In this document: positions 1 to 7,080 of the stretch, piece by piece
Position numbering within the stretch: the stretch's first letter is position 1
Layout: each line of letters opens with the position of its first letter
DNA from: Brachyspira intermedia PWS/A
GTDB taxonomy: Bacteria > Spirochaetota > Brachyspiria > Brachyspirales > Brachyspiraceae
Length of the DNA: 64,000 bases
NCBI RefSeq assembly: GCF_000223215.1
Contig: NC_017243.1
Coordinates: forward strand, 124,001 to 188,000
Reading direction: 5' to 3'
Translations under genes and position numbers: made by a program
Notes under the pieces: generated by a model
What the model saw: only the letters and a program-made list of their open reading frames with translations
The model's database searches: none
What the model was told of the DNA's origin: nothing

Positions 1-9
1 TTAATCAAG

Positions 10-1053
10 ATGAGCATACCTAATTTACAAAATATACAAAATAAACTTTTTCCAATAATCAATAAAGAAATGCCTAGATATATGGGGCAGACTAATTTCG
101 TGAGTAAATATATACCAGAAATTTTTGTCGGTGTTTCTCAAGGAGCTATTGGAGGCGATTTAGATAATACAGCTTTCAATCTCAAAAATATGTATGGAGG
201 TACTTCATTGGGAGATTTAAATATTTTCAATGAGTATCCTAAACATGAGGCTAGAGTTTTTAAAATGGAGCCTGAAGAATATTATATTGGAATAGATATT
301 AACAGAATAGAAGAAATCAATGAGCTTTATGCAAGAGATGAGAAAAAAGCAGGAGAAGAAATTTTAAATTATATTGCACAAAAACTTGTTTCAAGACTTG
401 GACTTTTAAGAGAAAGAAATTTAGCAGCAAAAGTTACAGATGCAGAACTTTACGGAAGTACAAACACTGTTGATTTAACTGCTAAGCCAATAAGCACTTG
501 GACAGAGGCAGATATTGATAATTTCTTTTCTTCATTTATAGATTTGGCAAAATATTTGAATTATGCTGTAGGCGGAAATTTATTTAATGATAAAATGGAG
601 CTTCAGGATAATGGACAGAAACTTTATATAGTTATTCCAATAGATGTATATATTAAACTTCAAGGCTTATTCAGATTATTTTCTAATTATATATCAATGA
701 TAGGAAATGATGCCAATGGAAAATATAAAGCATTCAGACCGGATATTTTTAATGCAGTAACAAGCGGAATCACTGTTGTAGGAACTGCATTCAGGGTTGC
801 TGATGATCATGAAGTTGATCAAAAGTATCAATTAGAAAATCTTACAGATATATGGACAGGCTCATCAATTTATATGTTTACAACTTCATCTAATGTTTTG
901 GATATGGCTTCAATAAAAGAGGTAGTTTATTTAAATCATGATATAAGAGAGGTTGATATATTAGGCAATAATTTGTGGAGAACAAGAACAAAGAGATGCA
1001 CAGTAGCTTCTAACCCTTACGGCTTCTGTAAAATAGATTTGAGCTTGTCTTAA
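10..1053 (+). CDS. Major capsid (head) protein of a VSH-1-like gene transfer agent
   Basis: A 347-residue soluble protein with no signal peptide or membrane segment, heading a run of phage-type late genes. A helical acidic segment (about residues 85-135, rich in E, K and R) followed by mixed alpha/beta sequence is compatible with an HK97-type or lambda gpE-type shell protein. Its predicted mass of about 39 kDa fits the roughly 38 kDa head protein described for Brachyspira VSH-1 particles. The reading frame is still open at the left window edge, so the start at base 10 is the first ATG seen, not a proven start. The function rests on position, length and family resemblance, not on a catalytic motif. 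Confidence 0.6.
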   Translation: MSIPNLQNIQNKLFPIINKEMPRYMGQTNFVSKYIPEIFVGVSQGAIGGDLDNTAFNLKNMYGGTSLGDLNIFNEYPKHEARVFKMEPEEYYIGIDINRIEEINELYARDEKKAGEEILNYIAQKLVSRLGLLRERNLAAKVTDAELYGSTNTVDLTAKPISTWTEADIDNFFSSFIDLAKYLNYAVGGNLFNDKMELQDNGQKLYIVIPIDVYIKLQGLFRLFSNYISMIGNDANGKYKAFRPDIFNAVTSGITVVGTAFRVADDHEVDQKYQLENLTDIWTGSSIYMFTTSSNVLDMASIKEVVYLNHDIREVDILGNNLWRTRTKRCTVASNPYGFCKIDLSLS

Positions 1054-1423
1054 TTTTAATAATATATAAAAAATTTATATAGTTATTATATTAGTTTTTT
1101 GAAAAATTATTAATCTAATTTTAACAACTATTTGATTGATAATATTAAAAATTTTTAAGTTAGTTAATTTTTTTATTGTTCTTTTTCCCGCCGCAAAAAG
1201 AACCAAAAAGTGCAAGTATAAAAATTAATATTAAATAATACTAATTATATTTTATATATGTAATATAAATTATAAAATTTAAGTTAAAATACAGCCTTTT
1301 TGCTTCTTTGTGGCAACAAAAGAAGTGGGGTGCGGCACGACTGTGTGCTTCGCAGCAAAGCCCTGCAAATATTAATTTATATTAATATTTTAATATAAAT
1401 TTTTAATATCAAAAAGAGGCTGT
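1054..1423. repeat. R1 MITE-like repeat, copy a (degenerate), between head genes
   Basis: No gene is seen here. A left end related to the R1 family lies at 1143-1167 (TATTAAAAATTTTTAAGTTA). A GC-centred hairpin follows at 1178-1203, with 9-bp arms GTTCTTTTT/AAAAAGAAC around CCCGCCGC. A second hairpin at 1303-1325 has arms CTTCTTT/AAAGAAG. The stretch closely resembles 4978-5328. No clean right end is visible, so the copy is probably decayed. It separates the capsid gene from the next late gene. Confidence 0.6.
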
Positions 1424-1719
1424 ATGTCAAAGAAATCTTTATTATTTTTTTAGAGAATAGTATTACAAATAAAGAAATAAAAGCTAATGATTATGTTGTA
1501 TCAAGAGTGGGTTATTTCTTTAGAGATGTGCATGAGAGAATATGCAAAGTTATAGTGGAAAGCGATTTAAATATATCTTTAAGCGATTCATTTTTGATTA
1601 TAAGCAAAGAGGAAGCAGAGGAGCTTATAAGAGAAAAGATGAAGCCTAATGATGTAATAAATTATCTTAAAGAAGAAAACAAAAAATTAAAAGAGAAAAT
1701 AAAAGAGCTTGAGGCTTGA
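1424..1719 (+). CDS. Small late protein, frame broken at a T7 run
   Basis: The ATG at 1424 has a well-placed AGAGG five bases upstream but meets a TAG at 1451 after nine codons. The stop sits at the end of a run of seven T (1445-1451). A -1 shift on that run (or one extra T in the true sequence) joins the start to an open frame running to 1719. The product would be about 98 residues, with a C-terminal charged coiled coil (KEENKKLKEKIKELEA). Without the shift only a GTG at 1507 is available, and it lacks a ribosome binding site. Position after the capsid gene suggests a head accessory or decoration-size protein; no family is recognised. The shift may be an assembly error, a true mutation or programmed slippage. 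Confidence 0.5.
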
Positions 1720-1796
1720 TTTATTTTTTATGTGCTGTCTTAAATTATATTTCATTATATTTGAGATAGTACATTAAAACTAAAAAGGAAATTAAT

Positions 1797-2180
1797 ATGC
1801 AGGAATATATTTATGAGCCTGATATAGATTATTTTAAAAGCATATTTAAAATGTTCAACTATGATGATATTGATATAGAATTTTTAAAAGAGCAGCTAAA
1901 AAATTATACCATTCAATTTAGAAGAATGATTTTAAATATGAATTATACAGAACCTACAGAAGAAAACGGACTTCCTTTTATATCTATAAAAAATTATATA
2001 TGCTATGAGGTAGCGAGACTTTTAACTGTTAATTTTGTTTCAAATAGCGATTTAATAAATTTTATTCGTACAGAAAGTTTGCGTTTAAAAGAGCTTGCTA
2101 TAAAAGATTTATCAAGCATTGTAGTTGGAGAAAATAGTTATGATAGTGTTCGTTTGTACGGCGATATAAAGAAGCCTTAA
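1797..2180 (+). CDS. Hypothetical late protein, possible head-tail connector
   Basis: A 127-residue protein, rich in acidic and aromatic residues, predicted mostly helical, without signal peptide or membrane helix. AAGGA lies just upstream of the ATG. It sits between the capsid gene and the tail tube gene, where phages usually keep head-tail connector and completion proteins, and its size fits that class. No motif identifies it, so the role is an inference from gene order only. Confidence 0.45.
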   Translation: MQEYIYEPDIDYFKSIFKMFNYDDIDIEFLKEQLKNYTIQFRRMILNMNYTEPTEENGLPFISIKNYICYEVARLLTVNFVSNSDLINFIRTESLRLKELAIKDLSSIVVGENSYDSVRLYGDIKKP

Positions 2181-2487
2181 TAAATATTGATACTATTTAA
2201 AACTATTAAGTTTGTCAATTTTATATTTTTAATTTTTTATTGTTTGTGGGGATTAGCCTACAGTTATGCGTACTTTGTAATATCCTAATTAGTATTAACC
2301 AATTTTGATGCATATTCTTAAAATATCGAACTGTAGTATATGCGTTTTTTGCAACTTTTTTGTGCGGCAAAAAAGTTGATTATAGATTTATAAAATATAA
2401 AAATTGATAAATTATAATTATTTTTTATTTAGTTTTCAATAAGTCTATTATGTACATCTAAAAAATAAAAATTAAAAAGGTTATGAT
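2181..2487. repeat. R1 MITE-like repeat, copy c
   Basis: The left end at 2191-2217 ends in AAGTTTGTCA, the signature of the R1 left terminus. A degenerate form of the R1 palindrome (GTGGGGATTAGCCTAC) lies near 2249. A perfect 10-bp-arm hairpin CAACTTTTTT/AAAAAAGTTG around GTGCGGC lies at 2352-2378. The right end is not clear. It is inserted between two late genes of the GTA cluster. Confidence 0.6.
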
Positions 2488-3045
2488 ATGATACATTTCA
2501 AAAATAGTGTTATATATGTTTTAGATAATTTTATGAACTTTATGGCTGATGAATATATAGATTTTTCAGGTAATAAAGTTCAGGGAGAAAATAATTTAAA
2601 CAGCCTATTAGATGATAAATTGAAAATAGATTGTTTCAGTTTAGGTGCTGTTAAGTCTATGAGCAAATCATTTCTTTGGGCTACAATATCCGAAGGAGAG
2701 AGCAGAGGAGATAAATCATATATAGGAGATTCAGCAGGTTTTGCAGATGATATATCTTTAAAAGCTACGGTATATAAAGAGATAAAAGCAGGAGAATCAT
2801 TTCTTGCATATACTATGATTCCTTTAGCACTCAATCAGGCTTCGCGTTATTGGATATCAAAACTTAATGATGAAGGAGAACGCATAGCTTTATCTCCTGT
2901 TATTAAATGGGAATCTCCTTCTTTTGACAGTGAAAACAATAAAAGACAATTTAATGATTTTTCATCTATTAGAGGCGTGAGTTTTTCTCTTGATATTAAT
3001 TTTAGAATTATGACTGGGAGTTATTTAAATGAAGTTCTTTACTAA
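2488..3045 (+). CDS. Hypothetical late protein, likely head-tail or tail component
   Basis: A 185-residue soluble protein (about 21 kDa) with alternating strand-like segments, no signal peptide and no coiled coil. AAGG precedes the ATG. Its end overlaps the start of the next gene by 17 bases, implying translational coupling. Position just ahead of the tail tube gene is where tail-completion or neck proteins are usually encoded. I do not recognise the family. Confidence 0.45.
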   Translation: MIHFKNSVIYVLDNFMNFMADEYIDFSGNKVQGENNLNSLLDDKLKIDCFSLGAVKSMSKSFLWATISEGESRGDKSYIGDSAGFADDISLKATVYKEIKAGESFLAYTMIPLALNQASRYWISKLNDEGERIALSPVIKWESPSFDSENNKRQFNDFSSIRGVSFSLDINFRIMTGSYLNEVLY

Positions 3046-3301
3046 TTTAATTAATAAAGCATTTAATAAAAAAATTTATGATTATGTTCAGAACAGAGAT
3101 AAATTTTATAAAATAAAAATTACTTCTTCTCCTGAAAATGCTGTCATTATAATGAATGAAGAAGAAAAATATTTCGGTGCTTACAAAAACGGAGAAGTTA
3201 TAAATTATCAAGTTAGTCTTGAAGGCTATCAGACAAAAGAAGGAAGTATAACAGTTGATAATAGAGATATTTTGGAGAATGTAGTTTTAGAAAGTGTGTG
3301 A
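3029..3301 (+). CDS. Small PEGA-like domain protein in the tail gene cluster
   Basis: A 90-residue protein. Residues about 28-88 look like a PEGA-type beta fold: the pattern is KITSSPENA, then a hydrophobic strand, a Gly-Ala turn, and a SLEGYQTKEGSITV segment. PEGA domains are usually surface or envelope modules. Within a tail operon this one could decorate the particle or bind a cell-surface ligand. It starts inside the previous gene with GGGAG upstream, so the pair is coupled. The domain call is by eye and moderate. Confidence 0.45.
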   Translation: MKFFTNLINKAFNKKIYDYVQNRDKFYKIKITSSPENAVIIMNEEEKYFGAYKNGEVINYQVSLEGYQTKEGSITVDNRDILENVVLESV

Positions 3302-3321
3302 TTTAATATATTAATTTTTTA

Positions 3322-3450
3322 AACACGCGGTGAGTAAAATTTGATATATAGTTTTTATTAGATTATTATTTTATTTATATTTTTGTATGAGTTTAACGCG
3401 TGTTAATTATAGTGTTTATTTAATTAAAGTTTGGGGTGGGCGGGCGGGGT
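3322..3450. repeat. R2 palindromic motif cluster (C, C', B) inside the GTA operon
   Basis: Contains AACACGCGGTG (3322-3332), its inverted partner TAACGCGTGTTA (3393-3404) and a G-rich segment TTGGGGTGGGCGGGCGGGG from 3431. These match motifs C, C' and B of the R2 family seen at about ten sites. It lies between the PEGA-like gene and the tail tube gene, 50 bases before the chosen tail tube start. Confidence 0.6.
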
Positions 3451-3502
3451 TATAATAGTTAAAAATAAAAATAATATTATTATATTATGCAGAGGCAAAA
3501 TA

Positions 3503-4903
3503 ATGAGCATTTTTGATTTGAAAGGAAATTTAATGAATGATGAGGACGGCTTAACTGTTGTAAGCGGTTCTAGTTATAAAGTTAGAATAGCAAAAACAAA
3601 CAATAGAAATGAAAAAGTAGATTTTACTTCTGATGATGTTAAAGGAAAATATTTAATATATCCTTCATCAGTTGGGCTTACTCCTACTACAGAATCAATG
3701 AGTAAAGAGTATGTTGGTGCTCCTTCTTCAGAAAGTTATGCAGGTGCTACTACTTATGCAGGAGATATTTCTTATGGAGCTTTCCCAAATACAAATGCAT
3801 ATTACGCTAGTTTAATATGGGCTAATGTTCATACAAAAGAAACTACAGGTAATTTACTTTGCATTAACTCTTTTAATAATTTTGCTGTAAGGTTTAATAA
3901 ATCTTCAGAAGACGAAAGTATTATTAATATGCTTGAAATTATAATCGAAGAATATGACGGATATAATAGTAATTTTATTGACGTATATGATTCAATGAAG
4001 CAGAAAGATTTAATTGAATCTATAAATAAAATAAAAGATATGAAAGCGTTTTTAATAACAGGAAGCGAAGAAGATGAAATTGATTTTACTAATATAATAA
4101 ATGAACTAGAAGAATATAACAGTGAAAATAATCAAACAGAATATTTACTTAGTTTTAAAAGAGTTGGACTTATTGAAAGCGGTGTGTTTGGTGAAGAAGA
4201 TAAAAAGAAATATCCTAAATATCAAAGCATAATAGCTCCAAGATTCGGAGAGGCACAATATTATAATATAGCTTTGTATGATGGTTCAAAAAATATGGAC
4301 GGTAATCAATACATAGGCTGCGAAAGTAAATCTATGAATTTCAATTTTGCTAATAAAGCTATGACAGAAATTAGTTCTTCTTTATGGGCTTTAGATGAAA
4401 TAACAATAGATAAGGATTCTGTTTTATATGAGGAAAGAGCAGAAGAAAGAGATGTTGTAATGGCTCAAACTTCAAAGTATCCTACAAAACTTTTTATAAA
4501 TGGCACTGAAGCTACTTCTGTAAGCGATGTTGCTTTAGCTTTTGAATGGACTAAGGAAGAAAAGTTTAATATTTCAGCAAAAAGATACGGATTTCCAAAT
4601 TCTAAATTTACATTGAGTTTTTCAGGAAATGCAGTTTTTAATATTCAGTCAAAAGAACTTTTTTATAATAGAGTTTTAAATGGCAATAGACAGTCATTTA
4701 TAATATCATCAAAAACAAGATTTAAAAATAAAGATTATCCTTTTATATTTATAAGCACAGATGTAGGAGGAAGCCCTTCTTTTCCTGCAATAGAGCCTAA
4801 AGAACTTTCAATATCTTTAAGTAATTTTAAGGCCATTGAACAATCAAATGATATGAACAGTAATTATTTGATTGCATTTACAGACAGAGAAGATTTATTT
4901 TAA
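3503..4903 (+). CDS. Major tail tube protein, VSH-1 Hvp53-like
   Basis: 466 residues from the ATG at 3503, which has AGAGG eight bases upstream. The frame is open further left to a TTG at 3431, but that falls in a G-rich repeat without a ribosome binding site. The predicted mass of about 53 kDa matches the 53 kDa tail protein described for VSH-1. The N-terminal 110 residues (VGLTPTTESMSKEYVG, then repeated YAG and YGAF turns) resemble long-tailed phage tube proteins. Residues about 330-385 look like an Ig-like beta domain. An acidic helical insert lies near residues 130-215. A non-contractile tube fits the siphovirus-like VSH-1 particle. Confidence 0.55.
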   Translation: MSIFDLKGNLMNDEDGLTVVSGSSYKVRIAKTNNRNEKVDFTSDDVKGKYLIYPSSVGLTPTTESMSKEYVGAPSSESYAGATTYAGDISYGAFPNTNAYYASLIWANVHTKETTGNLLCINSFNNFAVRFNKSSEDESIINMLEIIIEEYDGYNSNFIDVYDSMKQKDLIESINKIKDMKAFLITGSEEDEIDFTNIINELEEYNSENNQTEYLLSFKRVGLIESGVFGEEDKKKYPKYQSIIAPRFGEAQYYNIALYDGSKNMDGNQYIGCESKSMNFNFANKAMTEISSSLWALDEITIDKDSVLYEERAEERDVVMAQTSKYPTKLFINGTEATSVSDVALAFEWTKEEKFNISAKRYGFPNSKFTLSFSGNAVFNIQSKELFYNRVLNGNRQSFIISSKTRFKNKDYPFIFISTDVGGSPSFPAIEPKELSISLSNFKAIEQSNDMNSNYLIAFTDREDLF

Positions 4904-4977
4904 ATTTTTAATAATTAAAAAATAATAAGTTATCAGTAAAAAATTAATAAGCAGTAAAGACTATGTTTGTATTTTGA

Positions 4978-5328
4978 GTATATACTAAAAATTTTTAAGT
5001 TTGTCATTTTTTAGTCAACTTTTTCCCGCCGCTTACGCTCTGCGGGCTTCGCCAAAGTTGCTGCCGTAGGCACGCTTCGCGAAAGTGCAAGGTGTAAAAT
5101 TAGTACTAAATAATACTAAAATTATTTTACATGTATAAACTATCAATTTAAGATAAAATATAGCCTTTCGCGAAGCGTATCCGAGCTTGTCGAGGATATA
5201 GATTCTTTGTGGCACCAAAAGAAGTGTGGTGCTGTGTAAGCACACAACGTGGTGGGCAAATCCCTGCAGATATTTAAAATTTAAAAAAATTATTTTTGAC
5301 AAAATATAGTTGTTTAGGTATATTCAGT
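4978..5328. repeat. R1 MITE-like repeat, copy b
   Basis: Left end GTATATACTAAAAATTTTTA then AGTTTGTCA (4978-5006); right end TGACAAAATATAG onward (5297-5327). Inside are a CAACTTTTTCCCGCCGC...AAAGTTG hairpin, and an exact inverted pair ACGCTTCGCGAAAG (from 5079) and CTTTCGCGAAGCGT (from 5165). No gene is supported; a minus-strand reading frame here is made of repeat sequence. It splits the tail genes. Confidence 0.65.
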
Positions 5329-5330
5329 CA

Positions 5331-5437
5331 GCGAAAAAATTAAGGAGTATATAAACTTGCTCCTTATATTTTTATAGCCTATGACAATGTAATTGTCATA
5401 AACTTTTAGTGAAAAAAATTAAGGAGAATTTAAATGG
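5331..5437 (+). promoter_or_regulatory. Duplicated ribosome-binding segment with hairpins before 5434
   Basis: The segment GCGAAAAAATTAAGGAG (from 5331) recurs almost exactly at 5409-5426 in front of the ATG at 5434. The first copy can pair its AAGGAG with CTCCTT (5370-5375) in a 7-bp hairpin. A second hairpin ATGACAAT/ATTGTCAT lies at 5381-5399. Only the second copy leads into a gene. The arrangement may tune translation or mark a repeat insertion into an old leader. Confidence 0.4.
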
Positions 5438-5790
5438 AAAAATTAGAATTTAAATGCGTTGATTTTTTTAATAGATATATTATAGAAGAAATTGTTTATA
5501 AAGATGACGGAGAAAATATTGTCCCTGTTAAAGTATTTAGCCGTTCTACTTTGGGAAATAAATTTAAAAGTGATGATATTATAAGTATTAATCGTCCTAG
5601 CTTCAATGAAAATATTAAATATGTGAGAGAGAAAGAAGAAAAGATTATTGATGATGATATTTTTAAATGGCTTGATGTAAGAATAAATAATAATCTTGCT
5701 GTAAGTCTTCTTGATGAATGGAGTACAAAAGATATTAATGAATTTGCTCAGGTGATAAAAAGTTTTTTGCTGGAGAGAAGAATTATGTAA
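5434..5790 (+). CDS. Hypothetical tail gene, possible tail assembly chaperone
   Basis: A 118-residue acidic protein with strong AAGGAG upstream. It stands directly after the tail tube gene, where siphovirus-type clusters keep their assembly chaperones (lambda G/GT position). The C-terminal part is helical (LLDEWSTKDINEFAQVIKSFL). It overlaps the next gene by one base in an ATGTAATG arrangement, so the two are coupled. No slippery sequence for a G/GT-type frameshift is evident. The role is positional inference. Confidence 0.45.
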   Translation: MEKLEFKCVDFFNRYIIEEIVYKDDGENIVPVKVFSRSTLGNKFKSDDIISINRPSFNENIKYVREKEEKIIDDDIFKWLDVRINNNLAVSLLDEWSTKDINEFAQVIKSFLLERRIM

Positions 5791-6080
5791 TGAAGTTTTC
5801 TGTAATAGAGCAGACTGAAATTGATAATCTAGTAAATTATGCTTTTAATAATAGAGAAGTTAAATATGATGACTTTTGCTATTTTAATAATGGGCTTATA
5901 AGTTTGTATACAGCTTCTTTATTTTGGAATAAAATAATATTAGAGGCTTGGTATCAAATAATAAGCGGAAGATTTGTTCACTGTGTTTATGATGAAGATG
6001 ATTATTTGAGGCTTGGGCTTAATTATGCAGTATTCAGATTTAAAATTTTAATAGATAAATCAATTCATAATAATAAATAA
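5790..6080 (+). CDS. Hypothetical small tail-cluster protein
   Basis: A 96-residue, aromatic-rich protein (many F, Y and W) without a clear membrane helix or signal. It begins at the base where the preceding gene ends, so translation is probably by re-initiation. Together the two could form a tail-assembly chaperone pair encoded as separate coupled genes instead of by frameshifting. No recognised domain. Confidence 0.4.
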   Translation: MKFSVIEQTEIDNLVNYAFNNREVKYDDFCYFNNGLISLYTASLFWNKIILEAWYQIISGRFVHCVYDEDDYLRLGLNYAVFRFKILIDKSIHNNK

Positions 6081-6140
6081 TTTTTTATATTAGTTTTCAT
6101 TTTTTATTAATACAATTCATTAATATATTTTGGGGATATC

Positions 6141-7016
6141 ATGATTTCTAGTACTAAAGGAACAATATTAAATTATTTTGGACTTTCAAATACATATAAT
6201 CCTTTTAAAGATGAAAATGCATTGCAGGTCGCAGAGAATCTATATTTTGAAATACCTATTGAACCATTTGAAAATTCTAATTATGTTGCAGTATCTACAG
6301 GACTTTTAACTAATTCACTTTCTTTTCTTAATGACTGTATTTTTGAAATATATGATAGTGATACAAAAATTGCAGATTTACAGAATGTTATAGGTGAAAT
6401 TGGAAATGATAAATATATACCAAAAGAAGGACAAATATTTTGGTTCAATAAAGATGGTTTGAGAGGAACTTATTTTTTAAATAGTATTTATGCAGGTAAG
6501 AAATTAAAATTAGTAAGTGGAAGATATATAACCACTTCAATAACATCAGGTGTATTAAACGATATGTTTGAAAGAACAGTTGGAGTACCTTCATATATAG
6601 AGGAAATTAATAATATGATTGATGATATAAAAAATAATTCTACTTTTATAATAAAAGAAACCATCACAAAATCAGGAAGCGGTAATCAAAATTGGGAATT
6701 AAATTGGAGAGATGATTTGGAATATTTGCAAGTATCAGGTTATATAAGCGGTGATATTAAAGCTATGCAATCAATGTCATCTTTTGGTCTATATCAAACT
6801 ATAAATGATAAAGCTCCTTTTATAGGCTGGTTTGGTAGCAGTTCTGCTGCATATTATTATGGTGGGGAATTTCAAAATAGTTTTGCCAATATTACAGCAG
6901 GACTTCCTAATATTAAATGGTTTCCAATACTCAATCCTAAGCCTATTTTAGCTATAAAAAATTCTTCAGAGCAAACTATAATAGCTGAATTATATTTTTT
7001 AGTAAGATATAAATAA
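6141..7016 (+). CDS. Hypothetical tail protein, about 32 kDa
   Basis: A 291-residue protein, start supported by GGGGA eight bases upstream. The first 150 residues are strand-rich, followed by a short helical linker (YIEEINNMIDDIKNN, residues about 152-166) and a Gly/Ser/aromatic-rich C-terminal domain. That layout, a collagen- or helix-linked distal beta domain, is common in tail tip or fibre-associated proteins. It precedes the fibre-like gene by 64 bases. The family is not recognised. Confidence 0.45.
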   Translation: MISSTKGTILNYFGLSNTYNPFKDENALQVAENLYFEIPIEPFENSNYVAVSTGLLTNSLSFLNDCIFEIYDSDTKIADLQNVIGEIGNDKYIPKEGQIFWFNKDGLRGTYFLNSIYAGKKLKLVSGRYITTSITSGVLNDMFERTVGVPSYIEEINNMIDDIKNNSTFIIKETITKSGSGNQNWELNWRDDLEYLQVSGYISGDIKAMQSMSSFGLYQTINDKAPFIGWFGSSSAAYYYGGEFQNSFANITAGLPNIKWFPILNPKPILAIKNSSEQTIIAELYFLVRYK

Positions 7017-7080
7017 ATTTATTATTTAATTCTCTCTTTCTTTTTTAATTTTTACTTCTTATATTAAAGGGAATATCAAA

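Noticed and set aside
3431-3502. Upstream TTG start adding 24 residues to the tail tube protein
   Set aside because: The added residues are coded by an R2 G-rich motif and there is no ribosome site; the ATG at 3503 has AGAGG.
5033-5302. Minus-strand open frame of 89 residues
   Set aside because: It lies wholly in R1 repeat copy b, uses hairpin sequence as codons and has no ribosome site or family resemblance.
5434-6080. Lambda G/GT-type programmed frameshift between the two small tail genes
   Set aside because: The genes overlap as ATGTAATG and no slippery heptamer is seen near the end of the first; simple coupling explains it.
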